Below are positions 12,051 to 21,800 of a stretch of DNA of 64,000 bases, in pieces. The notes below the pieces were generated by a model. The model was given only the letters and a program-made list of their open reading frames with translations, was not told the DNA's origin and did no database searches. Numbering within the stretch: position 1 is the first letter of the stretch; each line of letters opens with the position of its first letter. The stretch lies in NCBI GenBank assembly GCA_023634235.1, contig JAMKCF010000180.1, positions 1 to 64,000 on the forward strand, read 5' to 3'. A program made the position numbers and the translations under genes. The DNA comes from Pisaster brevispinus (taxonomy: Eukaryota; Echinodermata; Asteroidea; Forcipulatida; Asteriidae).

Positions 12051-15000
12051 GATGAAATTTTCGCCTGAATCTTCCTGAGGTATCCCCGCACCCGGAAATT
12101 GGACTTTTACGGCCAATGCGGGCAGGCTTTACACCGGAAAAGACCAGCAAACGGGGACGCTACAAAGGCCCCGCAAAACAGCTTCATCTCGAATTTGATG
12201 TAAAAGAGACAAACATAAAATAAGGATGGTCAAATCACCCCCAAGGCAATATCGGATCTGCACAAGTTTAGCACCACTGTAAAGCCCGTCTCAAGGGCTC
12301 CCTCTACCGTGAGTTTGGGGTTGCTGACGACTCTGTAGGCGAGGCGAGCGACCTGGATGTTAGCCCTACCCCTAACAGAAATTGACCCCTCCCCAAAACC
12401 GGCTGCGAGACAAGGTCGTGCGGACCGGGGTAATGGCCCAATTTAACTGTGCGGTGAATTTGGGAATAACTCCCGATCTAGGCATGCTAGAGAGATGAAA
12501 TTTTCGCCTGAATCTTCCTTAAGTATCCCCGCACCCGGAAATTGGACTTTTACGGCCAATGCGGGCAGGCTTTACACCGGAAAAGACCAGCAAACGGGGA
12601 CGCTACAAAGGCCCCGCAAAACAGCTTCATCTCGAATTTGATGTAAAAGAGACAAACATAAAATAAGGATGGTCAAATCACCCCCAAGGCAATATCGGAT
12701 CTGCACAAGTTTAGCACCACTGTAAAGCCCGTCTCAAGGGCTCTCTCTACCGTGAGTTTGGGGTTGCTGACGACTCTGTAGGCGAGGCGAGCGGCCTGGA
12801 TGTAAGCCCTACCCCTAACAGAAATTGACCCCCCCCCCAAAAAAAAAAAAAACCGGCTGCGAGACAAGGTCGTGCGGACCGGGGTAATGGGAATAACTCC
12901 CGATCTAGGCATGCTAGAGAGATGAATTTTTTACCTGAATCTTCCTTAGGTATCCCTGCATCCGGAAATTGGACTTTTACGGCCGTTGCGGGCAGGCTTC
13001 ACACCGGAAAAGACCAGCAAACGGGGACGCTACAAAGGCCCCGCAAAACAGCTTCATCTCGAATTTGCTGTAAAAGAGACAAACACAAAATAAGGATGGT
13101 CAAATCACCCCCAAGACAATATCGGATCTGCACAAGTTTAGCACCACTGTAAAGCCCGTCTCAAGGGCTCCCTCTACCGTGAGTTTGGGGTTGCTGACGA
13201 CTCTGTAGGCGAGGCGAGCGACCTGGATGTTAGCCCTACCCCTAACAGAAACTGACCCCTCCCAAAAACCGGCTGCGAGACAAGGTCGTGCGGACCGGGG
13301 TAATGGCCCAATTTAACTGTGCGGTGAATTTGGGAATAACTCCCGATCTAGGCATGCTAGAGAGATGAAATTTTCGCCTGAATCTTCCTTAGGTATCCCC
13401 GCACCCGGAAATTGGACTTTTACGGCCAATGCGGGCAGGCTTTACACCGGAAAAGACCAGTAAACGGGGACGCTACAAAGGCCCCGCAAAACAGCTTCAT
13501 CTCGAATTTGATGTAAAAGAGACAAACATAAAATAAGGATGGTCAAATCACCCCCAAGGCAATATCGGATCTGCACAAGTTTAGCACCACTGTAAAGCCC
13601 GTCTCAAGGGCTCCCTCTACCGTGAGTTTGGGGTTGCTGACGACTCTGTAGGCGAGGCGAGCGACCTGGATGTTAGCCCTACCCCTAACAGAAATTGACC
13701 CCTCCCCAAAACCGGCTGCGAGACAAGGTCGTGCGGACCGGGGTAATGGCCCAATTTAACTGTGCGGTGAATTTGGGAATAACTCCCGATCTAGGCATGC
13801 TAGAGAGATGAAATTTTCGCCTGAATCTTCCTTAAGTATCCCCGCACCCGGAAATTGGACTTTTACGGCCAATGCGGGCAGGCTTTACACCGGAAAAGAC
13901 CAGCAAACGGGGACGCTACAAAGGCCCCGCAAAACAGCTTCATCTCGAATTTGATGTAAAAGAGACAAACATAAAATAAGGATGGTCAAATCACCCCCAA
14001 GGCAATATCGGATCTGCACAAGTTTAGCACCACTGTAAAGCCCGTCTCAAGGGCTCCCTCTACCGTGAGTTTGGGGTTGCTGACGACTCTGTAGGCGAGG
14101 CGAGCGACCTGGATGTTAGCCCTACCCCTAACAGAAATTGACCCCTCCCAAAAACCGGCTGCGAGACAAGGTCGTGCGGACCGGGGTAATGGCCCAATTT
14201 AACTGTGCGGTGAATTTGGGAATAACTCCCGATCTAGGCATGCTAGAGAGATGAAATTTTCGCCTGAATCTTCCTTAGGTATCCCCGCACCCGGAAATTG
14301 GACTTTTACGGCCAATGCGGGCAGGCTTTACACCGGAAAAGACCAGCAAACGGGGACGCTACAAAGGCCCCGCAAAACAGCTTCATCTCGAATTTGATGT
14401 AAACGAGACAAACATAAAATAAGGATGGTCAAATCACCCCCAAGGCAATATCGGATCTGCACAAGTTTAGCACCACTGTAAAGCCCGTCTCAAGGGCTCC
14501 CTCTACCGTGAGTTTGGGGTTGCTGACGACTCTGTAGGCGAGGCGAGCGACCTGGATGTTAGCCCTACCCCTAACAGAAATTGACCCCTCCCAAAAGCCG
14601 GCTGCGAGACAAGGTCGTGCGGACCGGGGTAATGGCCCAATTTAACTGTGCGGTGAATTTGGGAATAACTCCCGATCTAGGCATGCTAGAGAGATGAAAT
14701 TTTCACCTGAATCTTCCTTAGGTATCCCCGCACCCGGAAATTGGACTTTTACGGCCAATGCGGGCAGGCTTTACACCGGAAAAGACCAGCAAACGGGGAC
14801 GCTACAAAGGCCCCGCAAAACAGCTTCATCTCGAATTTGATGTAAAAGAGACAAACATAAAATAAGGATGGTCAAATCACCCCCAAGGCAATATCGGATC
14901 TGCACAAGTTTAGCACCACTGTAAAGCCCGTCTCAAGGGCTCTCTCTACCGTGAGTTTGGGGTTGCTGACGACTCTGTAGGCGAGGCGAGCGGCCTGGAT

Positions 15001-15118
15001 GTAAGCCCTACCCCTAACAGAAATTGACCCCCCCCCCCAAAAAAAAAAAACCGGCTGCGAGACAAGGTCGTGCGGACCGGGGTAATGGGAATAACTCCCG
15101 ATCTAGGCATGCTAGAGA
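12051..15118. repeat. Irregular stretch with repeated B-type heads
   Basis: The alternation breaks here. Heads run B (12051), B (12494), A (12922), B (13364), B (13807), B (14250), B (14692), A (15119). The monomers at 12051, 13364, 13807 and 14250 have a B head and middle but an L tail, so they are hybrids. The runs of B-to-B units are 443 bp apart. This pattern fits unequal crossover or conversion that inserted extra B-L units. Confidence 0.85.
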
Positions 15119-16759
15119 GATGAATTTTTTACCTGAATCTTCCTTAGGTATCCCTGCATCCGGAAATTTGACTTTTACGGCCGTTGCGGGCAGGCTTCAC
15201 ACCGGAAAAGACCAGCAAACGGGGACGCTACAAAGGCCCCGCAAAACAGCTTCATCTCGAATTTGCTGTAAAAGAGACAAACACAAAATAAGGATGGTCA
15301 AATCACCCCCAAGGCAATATCGGATCTGCACAAGTTTAGCACCACTGTAAAGCCCGTCTCAAGGGCTCCCTCTACCGTGAGTTTGGGGTTGCTGACGACT
15401 CTGTAGGCGAGGCGAGCGACCTGGATGTTAGCCCTACCCCTAACAGAAATTGACCCCTCCCAAAAACCGGCTGCGAGACAAGGTCGTGCGGACCGGGGTA
15501 ATGGCCCAATTTAACTGTGCGGTGAATTTGGGAATAACTCCCGATCTAGGCATGCTAGAGAGATGAAATTTTCGCCTGAATCTTCCTTAGGTATCCCCGC
15601 ACCCGGAAATTGGACTTTTACGGCCAATGCGGGCAGGCTTTACACCGGAAAAGACCAGCAAACGGGGACGCTACAAAGGCCCCGCAAAACAGCTTCATCT
15701 CGAATTTGATGTAAAAGAGACAAACATAAAATAAGGATGGTCAAATCACCCCCAAGGCAATATCGGATCTGCACAAGTTTAGCACCACTGTAAAGCCCGT
15801 CTCAAGGGCTCTCTCTACCGTGAGTTTGGGGTTGCTGACGATTCTGTAGGCGAGGCGAGCGGCCTGGATGTAAGCCCTACCCCTAACAGAAATTGACCCC
15901 CCCCAAAAAAAAAAAAAACCGGCTGCGAGACAAGGTCGTGCGGACCGGGGTAATGGGAATAACTCCCGATCTAGGCATGCTAGAGAGATGAATTTTTTAC
16001 CTGAATCTTCCTTAGGTATCCCTGCATCCGGAAATTGGACTTTTACGGCCGTTGCGGGCAGGCTTCACACCGGAAAAGACCAGCAAACGGGGACGCTACA
16101 AAGGCCCCGCAAAACAGCTTCATCTCGAATTTGCTGTAAAAGAGACAAACACAAAATAAGGATGGTCAAATCACCCCCAAGGCAATATCGGATCTGCACA
16201 AGTTTAGCACCACTGTAAAGCCCGTCTCAAGGGCTCCCTCTACCGTGAGTTTGGGATTGCTGACGACTCTGTAGGCGAGGCGAGCGACCTGGATGTTAGC
16301 CCTACCCCTAACAGAAATTGACCCCTCCCAAAAACCGGCTGCGAGACAAGGTCGTGCGGACCGGGGTAATGGCCCAATTTAACTGTGCGGTGAATTTGGG
16401 AATAACTCCCGATCTAGGCATGCTAGAGAGATGAAATTTTCGCCTGAATCTTCCTTAGGTATCCCCGCACCCGGAAATTGGACTTTTACGGCCAATGCGG
16501 GCAGGCTTTACACCGGAAAAGACCAGCAAACGGGGACGCTACAAAGGCCCCGCAAAACAGCTTCATCTCGAATTTGATGTAAAAGAGACAAACATAAAAT
16601 AAGGATGGTCAAATCACCCCCAAGACAATATCGGATCTGCACAAGTTTAGCACCACTGTAAAGCCCGTCTCAAGGGCTCTCTCTACCGTGAGTTTGGGGT
16701 TGCTGACGACTCTGTAGGCGAGGCGAGCGGCCTGGATGTAAGCCCTACCCCTAACAGAA

Positions 16760-17302
16760 ATTGACCCCCCCCCCAAAAAAAAAAAAAAAACCGGCTGCGA
16801 GACAAGGTCGTGCGGACCGGGGTAATGGGAATAACTCCCGATCTAGGCATGCTAGAGAGATGAAATTTTCGCCTGAATCTTCCTTAGGTATCCCCGCACC
16901 CGGAAATTGGACTTTTACGGCCAATGCGGGCAGGCTTTACACCGGAAAAGACCAGCAAACGGGGACGCTACAAAGGCCCCGCAAAACAGCTTCATCTCGA
17001 ATTTGATGTAAACGAGACAAACATAAAATAAGGATGGTCAAATCACCCCCAAGGCAATATCGGATCTGCACAAGTTTAGCACCACTGTAAAGCCCGTCTC
17101 AAGGGCTCCCTCTACCGTGAGTTTGGGGTTGCTGACGACTCTGTAGGCGAGGCGAGCGACCTGGATGTTAGCCCTACCCCTAACAGAAATTGACCCCTCC
17201 CAAAAACCGGCTGCGAGACAAGGTCGTGCGGACCGGGGTAATGGCCCAATTTAACTGTGCGGTGAATTTGGGAATAACTCCCGATCTAGGCATGCTAGAG
17301 AG
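16760..17302. repeat. Exceptional S tail joined to a B head, then a B-head/L-tail monomer
   Basis: An S tail (C-run/A-run, no 27-nt segment) at about 16764-16850 is followed by a B head at 16860. This is the only S-to-B junction I found in the window. The monomer starting at 16860 then switches to an L tail and leads to another B head at 17303. It must come from an exchange between the tract and the head, a stretch of about 60 bp. Confidence 0.8.
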
Positions 17303-17895
17303 ATGAAATTTTCGCCTGAATCTTCCTTAGGTATCCCCGCACCCGGAAATTGGACTTTTACGGCCAATGCGGGCAGGCTTTACACCGGAAAAGACCAGCA
17401 AACGGGGACGCTACAAAGGCCCCGCAAAACAGCTTCATCTCGAATTTGATGTAAAAGAGACAAACATAAAATAAGGATGGTCAAATCACCCCGAAGGCAA
17501 TATCGGATCTGCACAAGTTTAGCACCACTGTAAAGCCCGTCTCAAGGGCTCTCTCTACCGTGAGTTTGGGGTTGCTGACGACTCTGTAGGCGAGGCGAGC
17601 GGCCTGGATGTAAGCCCTACCCCTAACAGAAATTGACCCCCCCCAAAAAAAAAAAAACCGGCTGCGAGACAAGGTCGTGCGAACCGGGGTAATGGGAATA
17701 ACTCCCGATCTAGGCATGCTAGAGAGATGAATTTTTTACCTGAATCTTCCTTAGGTATCCCTGCATCCGGAAATTTGACTTTTACGGCCGTTGCGGGCAG
17801 GCTTCACACCGGAAAAGACCAGCAAACGGGGACGCTACAAAGGCCCCGCAAAACAGCTTCATCTCGAATTTGCTGTAAAAGAGACAAACACAAAA

Positions 17896-17899
17896 TAAG
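17896..17899. other. Target-site duplication, left copy (TAAG)
   Basis: TAAG precedes the left LTR and is repeated directly after the right LTR at 26594. An undisturbed type A monomer reads AAAATAAGGATGG here, so removing the element and one TAAG restores the satellite exactly. A 5-bp reading (ATAAG) is possible, because the last LTR base is A, but the TG...CA ends favour 4 bp. Confidence 0.95.
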
Positions 17900-17972
17900 T
17901 GTGACCCCTCTGACTTATTAAATCTCACAATTGACACGGCTGTTCTTATACACTTGTTTCCAAAGCTGGTTG

Positions 17973-17978
17973 TTTATT
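17973..17978 (-). terminator. Polyadenylation signal in the 3' LTR (AATAAA)
   Basis: TTTATT on the plus strand reads AATAAA in element orientation, about 75 nt before the end of the LTR. It lies about 80 nt downstream of the TATAAATA box. With transcription starting roughly 25-30 nt after that box, R would be about 70 nt and U5 about 55 nt. That geometry is inferred, not shown. Confidence 0.6.
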
Positions 17979-17989
17979 TACAGTAAGAT

Positions 17990-18050
17990 CTGTTGACGAA
18001 GAGAAACATGATGCACTTAGGTCTTCGTCTAAGGATATTATGAACTGATA
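17990..18050 (-). repeat. 61-bp direct repeat inside the 3' LTR, copy 1
   Basis: Identical to 18466-18526 in the same LTR. Each copy contains a perfect 8-bp inverted repeat (GACGAAGA and TCTTCGTC) that can fold into a stem-loop. In element orientation this copy would lie mostly within the inferred R region of the transcript. Confidence 0.95.
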
Positions 18051-18465
18051 CAATAATATTTATAAAAGGTTACATAATACTAATAATTGAACTTTCAACT
18101 ATCTCTGCGGTTCGCGCCATAATCTGGGCGGCGTCCGCCATCTTGAGAATCATCTCGGAAATTATCAATTAACTTAAGCAGAGCTTGTTTAATAAATAGG
18201 TTGTAAATGTAAACGAAGGGACTGCATTGTCCCAAGAGGAATTTACATAACGAATACATAAGTTGTCTTAAGGACATGAAAATGGTATAAAGCTAACTCT
18301 CCGTTTGTCTCTTCGGTATCCATGGCGAACGAGTCAATAAATCAATGATTAAATAGAAAATATATACAACTTAGACTATGAAGGTATACGGAATATGATG
18401 GTACTTGTTCGATTGAACAATATTAATGCAAAAGGTAAGCAATAAGTAAGTTAAAACATAATTAC

Positions 18466-18526
18466 CTGTTGACGAAGAGAAACATGATGCACTTAGGTCT
18501 TCGTCTAAGGATATTATGAACTGATA
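18466..18526 (-). repeat. 61-bp direct repeat inside the 3' LTR, copy 2
   Basis: Same 61 bases as 17990-18050, lying in U3. In element orientation the copy ends with AACAG and is followed by GTAATT, which resembles a splice donor. The other copy ends with the same AACAG but is followed by ATCTTA. Confidence 0.95.
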
Positions 18527-18601
18527 GCCCGCGAAAATGAAATCGCTGAGGGCGCTACTCTGGTAGTATTACGTAATAGATAAAGCTACTAAAAATAGAT
18601 T

Positions 18602-18613
18602 GCGGGCATGCGC
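18602..18613 (-). promoter_or_regulatory. NRF1-like motif near the start of U3
   Basis: The plus-strand sequence GCGGGCATGCGC resembles the palindromic NRF1 motif (TGCGCATGCGCA) with about one core mismatch. It recurs in the 5' LTR at 26559-26570, near the start of U3. This is a motif match only. Confidence 0.3.
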
Positions 18614-18636
18614 AAGATAGTTTCATGACCGTCACA

Positions 18637-18650
18637 TTGTTCTCCCTTTC
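18637..18650 (-). other. Polypurine tract (plus-strand primer site)
   Basis: In element orientation GAAAGGGAGAACAA abuts the 3' LTR directly. It is purine apart from a single C near the end. Position and composition fit the RNase H-resistant primer for plus-strand DNA synthesis. Confidence 0.85.
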
Positions 18651-18894
18651 GAAATAAATGTCGACCTCGACATTTTGTAATAAACCAAATTATGTTCAAA
18701 GAAAATACAAGTTACAGTTATTGACCTACTTCTTCGTTTCAACTGTTGAGAAGCCTCTTAACAATAATTAATTAAATATAGCTAAATACCAAGTTAAACA
18801 TCCTTGACCATTGTCATTCTTGGACAAACTTTATATTGGTAAAAAAAAAAACTGTGGAGTGGCGGGGAAATTAAATAGAAAGAGCAAAAAGTTG
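18651..18894 (-). other. 3' noncoding stretch between pol stop and polypurine tract
   Basis: AT-rich, with no open frame worth calling. It contains a perfect inverted repeat next to the polypurine tract (18656-18675) and a run of 12 A on the plus strand (about 18841-18852), which reads as T on the element strand. There is no room for an envelope gene. Confidence 0.8.
18656..18675. repeat. Perfect 9-bp inverted repeat beside the polypurine tract
   Basis: AAATGTCGA and TCGACATTT are separated by only CC, giving a 20-bp near-perfect palindrome. In element orientation it ends 5 nt upstream of the polypurine tract. Its place suggests a structured RNA or DNA element linked to plus-strand priming or 3'-end function, but that is inference. 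Confidence 0.85.
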
Positions 18895-21800
18895 TTAGGT
18901 ATGTTCTTGAAGGAAAAATCTCATGCTGGCCATTTTTCTTCTTGCAGTCATTTTTGGGCTCTTCCATTTTGCCAACAATTTCTTTCCAGCCAGTAGCTTT
19001 GATTGGAGCTGTTTCACTTCATCTTCATCTCTTATTCTATGTAATTTTGTCTGTCCAAGATAATCATACTTCAGCCTTTCAACTGGTTTAATGAGTCTGG
19101 TTGACTGACGTAGAAGTAGTTCGGGTTCCTCTTTTGTTGTTTCTGTGTCAGTGGAAATCTCTGTTTCTGGACGATGAACCGATGATACCGACGTTAGATT
19201 TTCTTTTGAGGACTTTGATGAAGATTTTAGTGTATCCATGTAAGTGGTTTGTGTTGTACTTAACTCAGGTAGGAGATAGTTAATGGACGTTTCATTTTCG
19301 TCCACTGATTGTATTTCTGAGTGACTGTTTCTTGTATTATTTGGCTGCATAATTACAGGGATAAATGATATGTCCCCCTCTTCGTCACTTGAAATGTGTT
19401 CCTCTGTAATTTGCCGGTCTCTGTTTGGACTTGCTGGTTTGTCTTCTTCTATCGCGCTTTCTTCTTTTGAAGTAAATGTTTCTTTGACTGCGTCATCTTC
19501 TTTTGAAGGAGATTTTTCTTTGACTGCGTCATCTTCTTTTGAAGGAGATTGCATTTCTACTGGTAAAAACATGCATGGGGTAAGAAGGTTACGGTGTAGT
19601 GTTCGTTCTTTACCATCGTTCAGTGAACAGACTACATATACTGGCAGATTTGGCTGTTTAGATACCACTACGTATGGGTGGGGCTCCCATCTATCTGCCA
19701 ACTTCTGAGTTCCCACTACGTGTTTGTGCTGTACAAGCACTCGGTCACCTTGACGAAGGCTTGCCTCTGTTGTGTTTCTGTCGTAAAGACGTTTTTGTTT
19801 CGACTTGGCTTTCTCTTTGACTTCATTTGCGATTTTGTAGGCGGATTGTAGGTTGTCTCTTAGCTTGATTACAAAATCATCGTAGGATGGTGGGTCTTCG
19901 TTATCGCTGGGATTAAGTCCAAACATCAAGTCTATGGGGAGGTTTGGATGACGTCCGAACATGAGTAGAAAGGGAGCATAGCCTGTAGACTCGTGACGGG
20001 TAGCATTATACGCGTGCGTCATTGCACCTACATGCTGTTTCCAATCCTGTTTCTGGTTGGTTTCTAATGTGCCAAGCATGTTTAACAGTGTGTGATTGAA
20101 CCGTTCTGTCTGCCCGTTTCCTTGAGGATGGTATGGCGTGGTACGACTTTTCTTAACGCCGCAGACTTTGCAGAGCTCTTTTATTAGATTGCTCTCGAAA
20201 TTCCGGCCTTGGTCTGCATGAATTCGCACAGGAAATCCGTAGTGCTGAATAAAATCTTTCCACAGAATTTTGGCGACGGTTAATGCTTTCTGGTCACGTG
20301 TTGGATGAGCTTGTGCATATTTAGTGAAATGGTCGGTGATAACTAGGATGTTTTCGAATCCTCCTTTAGACTTCTCAAGCTTAAGGAAGTCTATGCAGAT
20401 TAATTCTAGTGGCTCTGTTGTATTGATGCTAACCAGTGGAACTCTCGTCATCTTGCTGGGTCTGGTTTTACGCAGACAACATCGTTTGCACTGCTCACAC
20501 CATTTCTTTACTTCTTCTGCCATCTTGGGCCAAAAGAATCTGCTCCTGATCATATCTATCGTCCTCTCAAAGCCCAAGTGACCTAGGTCATTATGAAGAG
20601 ATGTCATTGCCAATGCTTGAAATTGTTGAGGTAGAATCAGCTGTAATAACGTCTTGCCATCTGGTGTCTTTCTTTGTCTATATAGGATGCTATCTTGAAT
20701 GATTAGTCTTTCCCATTGTCTGAAGTAGATTGAACACTCTGGTGATTCTCGAACCCGTTCAGATTTTGTTGGTCTCAGATGTTGGTCGACGAAGAACAAA
20801 ACACGAGATATGACCGGGTCGTCTCTTTGTGCAATGGCAAGTTCTTGTTTAGACACACGTGGTAACCCTTCTTCGATGGTGTTCTGCAGTTTGGTGGTGG
20901 TTTTAGCTGCTTGTCGAGTTATAACCTCACAGTGTACCGTATTAGATGATTCTAGAAATGGTTGAGATGTAGAAGGATATCCATGTACACTACCAGCGGG
21001 GATGGTCACTGCCTCTCGCTGGAATTCTATGGAGCTCCTAGTCATTTCGCTCTGTGGCTTCCTTGACAAGGCGTCTGCAGCAGCGTTGTTCTTTCCTGGT
21101 TTGTACTTAATGGTGAAGTTAAACTGGGACAAAGCGGCAACCCATCTTTGACCAGTAGCGTCAAGTTTTGCTGATGAAGTCACGTATAGTAGGGGGTTGT
21201 TATCGGTGAGGACGGTAAAGCTGTTTCCCAGTAGATAGTCGCGAAGTTTGTCTGTCACGGCCCATTTCATTGCTAAAAACTCTAGTTTATGAGCTGGGTA
21301 TCGAGACTCTGCGGGGTTCAGTCCTCTACTGACGTAGGCAATGACGCGTTCGGTCCCATTCTGGATTTGACTAAGAACTGCCCCAAGTCCGACGCCGGAC
21401 GCATCGGTCTGAAGGATGAAAGGGGTTGTGAAGTCTGCATACGCCAGGGTAGGTGCTGATGTCAGATGAAATGTTAGTGTATCCATAGCTTGTTGATGTT
21501 GTGTTGTCCATATGAATGGAGGTGGAGGATTGTGCCTTTTCTTGATTTGTGAACCTCTTTTCTTTCGTCTTGGTTCACCAGATGTTAATTTGTAGAGTGG
21601 TGAGACGATGTCGGAGTAGCCCTTTATAAATCGTCTGTAGTAACCAGTGAAACCTAAGAATCGTTGAAGTTCCTTTCGGTTAGAGGGTGTCTGCCAACCA
21701 CTGACTTGTGATATCTTTTCTGGATCAGCAGATATGCCCTTTGCTGAGACAATGTGACCAAGATATTTCACCTCTTGCTGGAGAAGGTGGCATTTCGATG

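Larger units (their letters stand above)
1..17899. repeat. Satellite array, left part (about 425-445-bp monomers, A/B dimer)
   Basis: Tandem head-to-tail satellite. Taking the ATGAA after CTAGAGAG as monomer start, starts are seen at 281, 723, 1152, 1594, 2022, 2467, 2897, 3340, 3772, 4215, 4644, 5086, 5515, 5957, 6386, 6828, 7256, 7699, 8128, 8570, 8998, 9440, 9869, 10311, 10738, 11180, 11609, 12051, 12494, 12922, 13364, 13807, 14250, 14692, 15119, 15561, 15988, 16430, 16860, 17303 and 17727. Up to 12051 the heads alternate strictly A, B, A, B, giving dimers of about 870 bp. Monomers with an L tail are 442-443 bp; those with an S tail are about 424-431 bp, depending on a C-run/A-run. The array enters the window mid-monomer and is cut at 17899 by the retrotransposon. 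I recognise no known satellite family, and no gene or RNA gene was identified. Confidence 0.97.
17900..18636 (-). repeat. 3' LTR of the retrotransposon (737 bp)
   Basis: Begins TGTGAC and ends GTCACA on the plus strand, a perfect 6-bp terminal inverted repeat. Base-by-base reading shows no difference from the right LTR (25857-26593). It is AT-rich outside a GC-rich patch near 18110-18140. In element orientation it holds a 61-bp segment twice, a TATAAATA box (18057-18064) and an AATAAA signal (17973-17978). A 60-codon frame at 18095-18277 (minus) lies wholly within the LTR and recurs in the other LTR; it has no recognisable domain. Confidence 0.97.

Noticed and set aside
1..17899. CRISPR-like array
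   Set aside because: Repeats are full tandem monomers without unique spacers, and the context is eukaryotic.
18095..18277. 60-codon frame inside each LTR (also 26052-26234)
   Set aside because: Identical only because the LTRs are identical. No known domain or supporting signal; likely chance.
18651..18894. Possible envelope gene downstream of pol
   Set aside because: Only 244 bp remain between the pol stop and the polypurine tract, without an open frame of note.
19370..19708. Plus-strand frames across the pol and gag region (for example 19370-19708, 21708-21965, 23074-23298)
   Set aside because: Shadows of the long minus-strand coding frames.
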